Assembly (NCBI GenBank): GCA_030374805.1
Contig: JARGSG010000094.1
Coordinates: 124,001-188,000 of the forward strand
Source of the DNA: Gracilaria gracilis
Lineage: Eukaryota; Rhodophyta; Florideophyceae; Gracilariales; Gracilariaceae
Length of the DNA: 64,000 nt
Reading direction: 5' to 3'
Position numbers and translations under genes: made by a program. Under the pieces are notes generated by a model that worked only from the letters and a program-made list of their open reading frames with translations, searched no databases and had not been told where the DNA came from. Shown here piece after piece: positions 1 to 8,641 of this stretch. Position 1 is the stretch's first letter. Every line of letters starts with the position of its first letter.

Positions 1-653
1 CGTGTTCCTCAAGTTTGCGCAGGAAAAGGTTTGCTCCATAATTTGCTGATCAAATCTCGTCGATTTGGGCGAGATTCGCGGACCAAATCAAATCGGGGCA
101 GCAAAAGAGCAAACGTCATTGATTTTTCAATACAAAATTTAAGGTGCTCTCGACCAATCATTTGATGCAGAAAAGATGGCGGAGTGCTTCCGGCACGAAC
201 GCCCGTCACGAGACTTGCGTCTGAACAGTTGGAGCCACTCGAGACATGTGAAGAATTCACCGGGGAGAAAAATGAATAGTCCCTCTTAGCTTACCGTTTG
301 GAAGCAACACAAACACGCCAGAGCTCGCCAAGGAGCTTGGAGCAGCTTTTACGGCGTTGTTCGGAAGCAGAGACGGCTAGAAATTGCAAAAGTTACAAAA
401 GAAGTTGATAACTGTGTCTCAGGACTGTCCGGCCATGAGAAAACCGGTACCGTAATATGCTTAGTACGTTTGTGAATGTAAGAACTGGCACTGTCCGGCT
501 TTCATCACCTCCTTGCTTTTGTTTAATCGTCAGCCGGCCCTGCCCTCCATTGGAAAAGGCCCTCTGGCCCTTTCCAATTCACCATCCATTGTGTTACATT
601 TGGTAACATCTGCTTTCGACTCACGCCGCTTGGATCCACTACGCTGACACTTC
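1..653. other. Unassigned left flank
   Basis: I see no gene here. A short open stretch on the minus strand near the left edge has no recognisable domain. Around 590-620 there is a small inverted pair (GTTAC and GTAAC). Nothing else stands out. Confidence 0.5.
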
Positions 654-774
654 GCACCACGCTTCACACTCGTCTCTCTACGGATCGCGACGCATCGCCG
701 TTGCGAGCTCAGCTCAGCGATGGAACGCGGCAATGCGTTACGATCCGTAGAGAGAGGAATGTGAATTAAGGTGC
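654..774. repeat. Imperfect inverted repeat with about 47-nt arms
   Basis: The arm 654-700 matches the reverse complement of 728-774 over most of its length. The matched core is TCTCTCTACGGATCG, then GCAT and GCCG. The loop is about 27 nt and contains GAGCTCAGCTCAG. Transcribed, this would fold into a long hairpin. It could be a small foldback element or the two ends of a decayed inverted-repeat transposon. No target duplication was found. Confidence 0.6.
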
Positions 775-1080
775 AAAATAAAGCATCCAGTTGATGCTCG
801 AAGAGCGAAACCACCAGACACGAGAGAGGTAGGATAAAGCGTCGTCCGAACCGTCCCTTCCCCCGCTCCGCACACCACAACCCGCCCGCCTAGATATGCT
901 AGCGCTCACAACATTCAAATTATCCTCTTGTTTGTCAATGACGGCAAAGCGTTCGAAAGGCGAGACCAAGATCTTTAAAACGTATATGCTTTGTCGCCAT
1001 CATGCCAAACTATGAAGGAGTAGTGCGTGTTTCAAAATAGCGCCTGAGAGCTAATGTTATTTCATGTCCACATCAACTTC

Positions 1081-1240
1081 TCAGAAGTTGTGACAAGAAC
1101 TTCTCCAGGGGTAAGTAGCTGTTCTATGAATCAACCCGGGGAGAACTTCTGACAAGAACTTCTCTAGAGTAGTAAGCTAGCTACTCTATGAATCAACCCG
1201 GGGAGAAGTCCTTGCAAGAATTTATGCACGGGATGATTCA
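1081..1240. repeat. Degenerate tandem repeat, about 62-bp period, with an inverted tail
   Basis: The block ending CTATGAATCAACCCGGG occurs at 1124-1140 and again from 1186, 62 bp later. Each copy is preceded by GACAAGAACTTCTC. A third, partial unit follows. The sequence GATTCATAGAGTA near 1234 is the complement of the repeated CTCTATGAATC, so the array ends in an inverted copy. It lies 200-360 bp upstream of the membrane-protein gene. Confidence 0.6.
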
Positions 1241-1445
1241 TAGAGTACCCTTACCCAAGAGTAGATTCAACTGACACATGCACTCACAGTACTCCAAATT
1301 AGGAGTTAACAATCTGAACGATTCAAGAGCAACAAGCTCGAGCTGCTGATACGCCTCAACCAGATCCGAGTTGTAGTCATCTGCTCGCTTCGTTAACGAG
1401 ATCGACTTGCTACCAGATTTCCTGCGATTGGGGAAACAAAGGAAA

Positions 1446-2618
1446 ATGGATACGCCTGGTGAGTACAACTCAATTCCAAACGCATTACCGCTGTCCGAAA
1501 TCACCGTAGCTCGTGTTCGTTCCGTTCAAGCGCCGCGCCTCATTAGGACCATCTTGTTCATTGCCGTCTTTGTAGCCGCTTTAGCTGTGGTGGAGCAGAT
1601 ACGAGATCAAGCCGCACGCCGGTCGCACGCACGAGCATGGATGTCTTATGTTGATGTTGGTGGGGGCAGATCTATGCTTGAGAAGCGCCAGTTCTCAGAC
1701 GTGAATCGACGGACGGGCTGGATGCCATCTTCGACGTGGCATATGCGGAACGACGATGCACACTGGCGGAGATCAACCGTATTTTCGTGGTTACGAAGCT
1801 CTGGAACACGTTCGTGGACAGCTGCTCGGACTGTAGTTGTGCTTTTATCTCCGCCGGCGCCATTGACGCATGACTCGTATGTTGGGACAGGTCACTGCAA
1901 CCAAGGTTACATTTGTCGGGTGCATTTGTATATGGTTCAAGTCGCAGACGAAACTGTTATGATGGTGGGCTATGAGCTGAAATCTGCTTCTACAAACGTG
2001 ACTGTGCCAACGACGACGAAGGATTGTATCGCACAAATGTCAGAGGCACAAGTTGCTTCAATCGCAGATCAGTTGGTGACGTATGTGAGCCAATGGCGGG
2101 AGGAGCCGGTTTGCGGGATTGATATAGACCAAGTGAAAGAGAAAATCGAAGAGACGGCTGCCGAAGTGGTGCAAAAGTGTAACGTAACGACCAAAACTGA
2201 AGCTTGTTATCCCCATAGAGAAGTGCTCCGCTTCCCATCGGCATCCCTGCAGAAGACGTACCGGCTGTATGCAGGACAATGTTATTGGAGAAGAGTCTGT
2301 AGAGCGATACTTGAGGTGCATTCGATGAACAATTGCGTGTCGTCAAGCGCGGGCTACAACATTTCCTCAGCGAACAACAACGTGCAGTCGGTGGATACGT
2401 GGACGAAAGGAAACGTTAGGAATACGAGCCGTAGCGTGGCGTGCAACTGGGCGAATAGACTGATCAACACTATGGCGGAGGACTTGGGCGATTTGAGCTG
2501 CACGTTGGATGCCGATGCAGTCTGTGATGGCATACTTGCGGCCGCCATGTCGGTTGCGACATGCAATAGCACGGACCAGGACGCGTGCCAGAGCTTGAAT
2601 GCTGCGGGTTGTGCTTGA
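1446..2618 (+). CDS. Putative type II membrane protein with Cys-rich, glycosylation-site-rich ectodomain
   Basis: I do not recognise the family. The ATG at 1446 (context AAAATGG) gives 390 residues; the frame is open a little further upstream but has no earlier ATG. Residues about 30-50 form one hydrophobic helix (ILFIAVFVAALAVV) after a short charged N-terminus, suggesting a type II membrane or signal-anchor protein. The distal part holds about 15 cysteines and five N-x-S/T sequons (NVT, NVT, NIS, NTS, NST), as expected of a secreted or lumenal domain. One region is odd. Between about 1682 and 1870 another frame reads much more like protein (IFDVAYAERRCTLAEINR, with CSDCSC), while the annotated frame there is rich in S/R/W. 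The gene may carry two compensating frameshifts or small unrecognised introns. No transposon motif is present, so I take it as a host gene. Confidence 0.55.
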   Translation: MDTPGEYNSIPNALPLSEITVARVRSVQAPRLIRTILFIAVFVAALAVVEQIRDQAARRSHARAWMSYVDVGGGRSMLEKRQFSDVNRRTGWMPSSTWHMRNDDAHWRRSTVFSWLRSSGTRSWTAARTVVVLLSPPAPLTHDSYVGTGHCNQGYICRVHLYMVQVADETVMMVGYELKSASTNVTVPTTTKDCIAQMSEAQVASIADQLVTYVSQWREEPVCGIDIDQVKEKIEETAAEVVQKCNVTTKTEACYPHREVLRFPSASLQKTYRLYAGQCYWRRVCRAILEVHSMNNCVSSSAGYNISSANNNVQSVDTWTKGNVRNTSRSVACNWANRLINTMAEDLGDLSCTLDADAVCDGILAAAMSVATCNSTDQDACQSLNAAGCA

Positions 2619-2705
2619 TGAGGCTGCGGGTTGGGGCGAGTTTGTCGAAGACGAACAGATAATCAAGGTCTTCTACGAAAGTTCCAAGCATTACTTGACG
2701 AGGGT

Positions 2706-2818
2706 TACGTAATGGTTAGATAGTGCTACGTAATATTTGTTTTATGCTACGTAATTGATAGATATTCTTTATCGTAGGAAAGTGTTTCCCAAATAGGAAA
2801 CACTTGAACACTATAAAA
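2706..2818 (+). promoter_or_regulatory. Promoter-like array: three phased TACGTAA boxes, inverted repeat, TATA box
   Basis: TACGTAA occurs at 2706, 2727 and 2748, exactly 21 bp apart (two helical turns). It is followed by an inverted repeat at 2780-2805 (AAGTGTTTCC, 6-nt spacer, GGAAACACTT) and TATAAAA at 2812-2818. The order suggests binding sites upstream of a TATA box firing rightward. No long ORF lies directly downstream, so the driven transcript is unknown. It could be a decayed element's promoter or that of a spliced gene. The array could also serve as a 3' element of the gene ending at 2618. Confidence 0.45.
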
Positions 2819-4369
2819 CCCACTGCTAAAGAGCCTCACAGAAACTCTTCAGCCAGCTTTCTTGCTCACCTAAAAGTCAGCGCCTACAAGCGCTAACAGA
2901 GTTGATTAGATTCTTGAGTATGACTTAAAGGCAGGCCATCTGCTTATTTGTGCTACCGAACCAACTGCCACTTCCTTCTCCAATACAATCTCTTCTTCCC
3001 GTGAGATCAAAGCCTGGTGTTCAAAGCTTAAATTATTTTTTATATTTTCAAATATTGCTGCAAAAGCTGCGGCTTGCCAACTGTAAGCGGTGGCAGGGTG
3101 AACCATTGCGTGCAACTTGCGCATGCACATCGTCTTGCGACCTTTTCCCTCTCGCGGAACACGCGAGTCGGCGCGCGCTATAAGTAATGTCCATACTCTG
3201 AGCGAGCTCAATCGCGTTTCTTCCGTTACGTACCATGTCTATATGCACACCTTTGAAACGTCTCACAGAATGAATCGTCGAGATGCACAATCCACAATAC
3301 CAACGGCTTCGGGGTTATCCCGTTTGTCCAAGTTGTTAGTTTCCCTTCGTGATAATCGTCCCTCCCCACATTAATGTCGTGCACATTCATGTCTGCAGAC
3401 TAAACAGCCAACCTCTCTCTTCTTTGTTCGGCTGAAAACAATTTTCTGCTTCGTAGGTTGTTGGCCGTCACAGTTGACCCCAGTTCAGAAGCCGATTGCG
3501 ATGTTCTCTCACTCTTGCCGTTCCTTCTCCCTGTGGAGCCATTCGATGTCTGTGCCCGTTAGAACCATCCCCGACAGTTGCTTGTCGTTTTACGCGTCTG
3601 GTACCACTAGAGTTAGATTCGTTATACTACGAAATGAAACGGTGAGTTTTGGTCGCCTGCCCACAGAATGCACATGAAATATGTCCTGTAGTTTACATGT
3701 TGCACCAATCCCTGGTGACCATAACACACCAAGTCAAGACATATCCAGGCACCGATGACATAGAGCTAATTGCAAGTGAAATATATCACACTACCCCCGG
3801 TTTCGTTATCAACTGCTATCAACGACCTGGGATGTGACTGCAACTCTGTGTTACAAACATAAAAAGAAAACAATCTTACCCCTTAAGGAATGATTCAAGG
3901 GCATATCTCTGCAACAGCTGACCAAAACCGGCGCTCGCCTATCTGGAATATTTACGATACCTTCCCGGTCGTATCTAATTTAGCAATCGAGACATGACAA
4001 CTCCTAGTACTTTGGCTACAAATCCATGGCTTGGGATATAGAAAGCTTCTCTCACAACATTAGAATGCTTCCAGAAGACCCGCGATTTAAAATCCCATGT
4101 TCGTTTGGAGATGTCTTACATCTTTCTCATTGTGAACCTGATAGAGAAAGTCACCAGTATGAAAAGAATGCCGCGTTCATTTTGGGAAGCTTTCCGTAGA
4201 GAACTCACAGAACCACATGAATGACTCTAGTGATTAGAACAGTCTTTTGTAACACCTTTCTTCAGCCGAAGATTACTCGTTGAACTATCGGTGTCACAAA
4301 TCTTGGGAACTTTGATTCGGAATGCTGGACATTTTAAGCGTGTCTGCATGTAGTGAACTGGGGGAAAGA
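2819..4369. other. Unassigned stretch downstream of the promoter-like array
   Basis: Only short ORFs occur here, on both strands. A minus-strand reading near 3.0-3.3 kb and a plus-strand one at 3649-3837 look slightly protein-like, but I can assign no domain. No repeats or RNA genes were found. Confidence 0.4.
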
Positions 4370-4452
4370 GCGGCAGGGCCGGGGTTCGAACCACGAACCC
4401 CGGGCCCACACAAAAAGCACACGAAGGTGGTCACCGATTGAGCAATGGCCGC
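4370..4452 (-). repeat. tRNA-like sequence, probable SINE head or tRNA pseudogene
   Basis: Read on the minus strand, an 83-nt segment begins GCGGCCA and ends TGCCGC, so five acceptor-like pairs can form. It has an A-box-like TTGCTCAATCGGTG (4433-4445) and a B-box-like GGTTCGAACCCC (4381-4392), with spacing normal for a pol III internal promoter. The D-stem and anticodon stem are poor, and the T-arm region instead makes a strong hairpin (CCGGGGTTCG against CGAACCCCGG). A working tRNA is therefore unlikely; a tRNA-derived SINE head or decayed tRNA fits better. Confidence 0.45.
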
Positions 4453-4863
4453 TCATGGTGTGATGACCCCGAGCCACACCGCCGAAGGTGTTACCGGGAC
4501 CCTCTGTGACCACCAGCTGCAGCTAAATGCAGCTACGCTGGGGGCATCCAAGAATTTAACCAAGTCGACCACTGACAATGAAGCAAACAGAAAGCTTTCC
4601 AAAATCTCCAGGCCGACGAGGGTTAACTGCATGAAGTTTTGCCGAGCTAACTTCAAACCTCTTTGTGTAGTGTCTTTTGGTCTCTATAAAAATGTAATAT
4701 GAGTTCAATACAATTTATTCTGGCTACTAAATCGAATCGAAACCAAAGCATAAAACCTTCCCCAAGTACAAACAATGAGAAATCTTTAAACACAACCAGC
4801 CCAAAGAGAATCAAAACTAAGAAAAAGGCACCGAATCGATTCCGTTGTGCTTAGAAAAAACCA

Positions 4864-5270
4864 GAGGCGTATTTCTGACTACTTATTTTTCGGGTTCGAA
4901 GTGAAATAGTCAAGCATATTTGGCGATAGTCAGTCAAAGTAGTCAAAAAGTAGTCACTTTTAAGTATTTACGATATTCTAAGCGTGCTTTTCTGTGTTAT
5001 ACAATTTATTAGCAGTTTAGGACAATAACGGGGTTTCCCTCAAGCCACATTGACACTGAACCAATTGCTACAAAATTATTGTTCGAACAAAAATTGTTCT
5101 ACTCACTATCTGGCTTCCGATTAAATTTTAATTTTTGTAGCTTTGAAAGCAAATTAAGCTCTTATGTACACTCGGACTACTTTAACTGACTACTTCTCAA
5201 ACGATGAAGTCAGTCAGTCATAGTCATGTGCTTTTTCCATAGTAGTCAGTCAGTCAGAAATACGGGCCTG
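4864..5270. mobile_element. 407-bp MITE-like element with AGTC-rich ends
   Basis: GAAAAAACCA at 4854-4863 is repeated exactly at 5271-5280, bracketing the element. Inside, the ends form an imperfect terminal inverted repeat: GAGGCGTATTTCTGAC against the complement of the right end, CAGGCCCGTATTTCTGAC. Both ends are packed with AGTC/GACT motifs (for example AGTCAGTCAGTCA near 5205 and 5245, TAGTCAGTCAAAGTAGTC near 4930). There is no coding capacity. The 9-10-bp duplication and TIR suggest a non-autonomous element mobilised by a Mutator- or hAT-type transposase; the A-run makes the exact duplication length uncertain. Confidence 0.65.
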
Positions 5271-5398
5271 GAAAAAACCATCGCAGCTACCCTCAAAAAA
5301 AAACGTCTCACAGTAGTGCAGCAAACTACTCAGCTTACAAAACAAGCCTTCTACTTTATAAATTTGCACAACTAGAAACTACTAAAGCAAATGTTTAG

Positions 5399-6020
5399 GC
5401 GCGCGTAGCGCAAGAGTTCAGTTCTCAAGCAGCAATTAACGAACGTCAAAAACGAAATGCAGAGAGCTTGAAAGACCAATTTGACCGTCTGGTTCACGTT
5501 CGCCAAAAAACAGGAGACCAATTGTATCCTACGCTCTTCCAAAGCACTAAAGAGATCAATCGAGATATACAGGCCAAGGTAATGTGTGCTTTTCTTGGCC
5601 AGCACGATGATCATGTCGATCCTTCTGAAGCCGAACTCCAACATGCCCGTGACACAACCGAAGTGGTTGGTGAAAGAAAAATAAACGCTGTACTGGGCCT
5701 AATGGGCTGCCATTAGCAAAACGATTCCAACAAGAAATTGTTAGTAACATACAGCAAACGTCTCAAAGCATCTCTGACATGGGTATATGGGTTACAGCAC
5801 CAGACAAGAATGAAAGACAGGAAACACAAAGCACCAACTACAATACTGAAACGCTCCGAAACATTGTACGAGAAGAGATGCAGGCTTCTAATGCATTCAA
5901 CCTTCAAAACACAGTCTGTCACATTCGCCAAGAAGTCAAAGAAGTTCTAAAAGAACTTCTTCAAACCAATTCTCTCAATTCAGCTCCGCACCTACAAATA
6001 CCTGAACCGCGTTTTTCACC
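5399..6020 (+). pseudogene. Remnant of a Gln-rich coiled-coil-like protein
   Basis: From about 5399 one frame reads a hydrophilic, helix-prone protein (QAAINERQKRNAESLKDQF, then EINRDIQAK and HARDTTEVVGERK). It stops just after 5700, while a second frame, open from 5701, continues in similar style (LAKRFQQEIVSNIQQTSQS, REEMQAS, RQEVKEVLKELLQTN) to about 6020. This implies one frameshift near 5700. No domain is recognised. It converges on the 3' end of the minus-strand transposase at 6025, so it could be the second gene of that transposon or an unrelated neighbour. Confidence 0.4.
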
Positions 6021-6024
6021 AAGA

Positions 6025-7922
6025 TCATCCGTCATACACACTCCGAATCTGATTGTGCGCCATAGTTCTGGTTCGAAGGTTCATCATGTGGCAGCAAACC
6101 GGAATTATGTCAAATCTTCTGGACAAATCTGTGGGTAGTACGGATTGTAAGCTTCTGATTGGTAATCTAAGAGCACCGACGCCCCATTCTGCCGTTTGTC
6201 GTCTGGATGGATATCCTTCTTGTAATAGGACGTCTATAATGTCCACAAAAAACTTGTCTTTGTATGGCGGTGATTCGTTTGCCTTTCGATATTGATATTC
6301 GTGACATCATGTTGTTACAGAACGACGTATCGCCCAAAATTCCATAACCTACTGGAGTTTGTGAGTCATCAATACAACACCGAAACGCCTGCAAGTTTGC
6401 TGTCATTCCACGAACCTGGATAGTTTATAGAGACGTGGATTAACTCTCCAAAAAAGTTCCAAAGAAACAGGTTTGTAATTTCTACATTCTGTGTATACCC
6501 TTCGAAATATGCGTTCTGAGTATCAAGGTTTTCGTAAGAGACGCAATCAAATCTTTCGCCATCTGTGACTTCAAATACATCTTTCAATAGTTGCGCTGTT
6601 TCTGGTTTCAAATTTTGAAGCTGCTGTGCGCTAGATTCGATTTCAAGTACGTTTGGACAACAGATTCGAGATTCCGCAATAACGTCGAATGACAGTAAGA
6701 TCCGGCTGAGCAGCTGAATGGAGTAGGATAGCCAATCGCTAACTGAAGAAGGTACAACACCAAATATTGGCGACAGCATATAACTGTTCACCATATTAAT
6801 GGTAACTTCTTTTCTTAAACTCCCCATCTTCGTTTTCTAGGCTTCGTAGCATTCTCAATATTGCTCCAATTCAGCCCAAACTAGTTTCATTGCAAAGCTA
6901 TTGGTCTCAGCTATGCATATTGTAAGTTCGAGTCTGATAGAAGAAAAACTTCCAGAGCAAGATAGATTCTTCTGCACCGCGCTAAACGGGGTCAAAATTG
7001 GCGATAATTATAATTCGTCACTCGTGTTTTGCACGCGTTAGTTCAAACACAGCTCATAGATTTATTAGAAAAATAATCCTTTTGTGGCTCAAGAACAACC
7101 GAAGACAACTACAATCACGACAAAGGTCCCAGTCGGTAGTTTCTTGGCATGGTATTCAGGCAATCAACCGAAATTCCTGCCGTGAGCGCCCCCTCCATGC
7201 GGCCGGCGAACATTACGAAAGCAAACGCGATCGGCAGGGCTACAAAAAAGCTAGACAACTATACTGTTAAGGTTCTAACTTCTGTTTTAGTTAGGTGTTT
7301 AATCTCATTCTAGGCTTATTCTATAGTTAAGACGGCGGCAGTGATTATATATAATTCTAAACAAAATCTATTGAGCGCGTCGCGAGCAGGAAGAATTATG
7401 CGAGGGGCTTTGGGCTTTCAATTGGTCTTCTTGACAAAAATCGATGTTTACAGCATCGTTTTTGAAAAAACGATTAATATTTGTTGGGACCATTAATGCG
7501 GTGGACAGTTACATAGTGTTTTTTGTTCGGATGTACCACAGAGCCATGCCAGGAAGATCAACAGTACCAAGAAGTGGCTTTCGGCCTTTAGAAGATGTCG
7601 TGCGATTGTAGGGCGACCAGTAAGGCACGCTTTGACGCAGGTTTGTGTAATGAGGCAGCAGTGTGTCAAATAAAACTCTTCGATCTATGCTCAAAGTTGT
7701 GCAAAAATCATCATCTGATCCGCAGGAGAGAATCACGTTCCATGGAGGGCTAAGTCTAGAGAGCACTGGCCGACAAAGCCCAGAGCGCTTGAAATTTTTT
7801 GACCTTGATATCCGTCTATGGGATCCCTGGTCGAGAACTAGCGCTACGCAGCAATATAGTTGCTTCACAAGTGCTTGAATAACGGCTGCAAAAACGTAAC
7901 GGGTGAGATTATTGAGACACAA
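6025..7922 (-). pseudogene. DDE_Tnp_4-type transposase pseudogene, interrupted
   Basis: This transposase runs right to left. The N-terminal part is at 7922-7509 (helical region with RRVLFDTLLPHYTNL and GRKPLLGTVDL). The catalytic part is at 6780-6025. The DDE set is visible: Asp in VTDGER (near 6560), Asp in GILGDTSF (near 6330) and Glu in RRQTAEWGV (near 6200), with NAYFEGYTQNVEITNLF and INYPGSWNDSKLA between and CCHMMNLRTR after. The arrangement matches DDE_Tnp_4-domain transposases I know from oomycetes. It is dead: the catalytic part is spread over three frames (at least two frameshifts), and a 731-bp element sits between N-terminal and catalytic parts. Removing that insert and one 4-bp duplication restores an in-frame junction. 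Confidence 0.85.
6781..7511. mobile_element. 731-bp inverted-repeat element inside the transposase pseudogene
   Basis: The left end TAACTGTTCACCATATTAAT and the complement of the right end TAACTGTCCACCGCATTAAT form a TIR of about 24 bp. CATA at 6777-6780 is repeated at 7512-7515, a 4-bp target duplication. The interior has only a 90-codon ORF (6998-7270, rich in R, Q and S) with no domain, so the element is probably non-autonomous. A low-grade match to its 7001-7065 segment (GCACGCGT and surroundings) lies at 8291-8355. Confidence 0.8.
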
Positions 7923-8383
7923 TGTTTATCAAGTGTTGAGATGTACATTTGTGGTCATGGACTCCAGAAGATGTTGGACGTGGTTGGTTTCCGTTATGAA
8001 GTAAACGAAAATGACGACGCATAACCTACACACCAGAGCAAAGTATTGTAGTGTAGTGGCTCTGCTAGACCCACTAACTGTTCAACCTCAAATGTGTCGC
8101 AAACGCTTCACCAGACCAAACCTTGATATTGAACGAGCTGCACCCTTCCATGTTCTTGACGAAACTTTTCGATCAATCACTCATTTAAAAGCGCTACGTA
8201 CTGGCTCTGCTACTACTGGACAAGATTGCCTAGCAATGAAAGGAAACAAAGTTCTAGAAGAAACACTTCACCATCCAAAACGGAGGTGTTTTCGCCTATA
8301 ATTTTATTCTGTCGCTCGTGTTCGGCACGCGTCTAGATGGGCAGAACACATAAATTTGTGGCAATCTACTTCAATAATACGGA
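7923..8383. other. Spacer between transposase pseudogene and DUF7869-type gene
   Basis: A 96-codon plus-strand ORF (8011-8301) has no recognisable domain. The segment 8291-8355 loosely resembles part of the 731-bp element (shared TCGTGTT, GCACGCGT and AACACA blocks). Nothing else is seen. Confidence 0.4.
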
Positions 8384-8641
8384 ATGCCTCCTTCCACCAA
8401 ATCGGAGATTTTGATATCACTCTATTCAACTTTTGAACAGCTTTCTACTGACATGAAGACAAGAATAATTGGTCATCTCGTTTTAGAGATACACGGGGTT
8501 TCTTCTGGGACCAAAAAACCCTCCCAAATCCTGAAACACTCAGGAAGACCGAAAAACCGGCCAATCTTTTCCTTGAAGTGACTTTACCCAAACCTAACAC
8601 ACTTTCCCATCAATGCCGCCGCATGTTGCCCATTTTGTGCC
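8384..8641 (+). pseudogene. Possible 5' extension of the DUF7869-type gene
   Basis: An ATG-started frame at 8384 (MPPSTKSEILISLYSTFEQL...) runs in phase with the downstream gene and is separated from it only by a TGA at 8579-8581. After the stop the phase continues through FPINAAACCPFCAMECG. This is either the original N-terminus broken by one nonsense change, or a 5' exon with an unseen splice. A different frame across 8560-8640 also reads acceptably, so the claim is tentative. Confidence 0.35.

Noticed and set aside
3048-3290. Minus-strand ankyrin-like or copia RNase H-like reading
   Set aside because: Only a dozen residues fit either idea and the frame does not extend; not supportable.
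7001-8355. Direct repeat shared by 7001-7065 and 8291-8355 as the ends of a larger element
   Set aside because: The match is patchy (TCGTGTT, GCACGCGT, AACACA), and the first copy lies inside the 731-bp element whose true ends are elsewhere.
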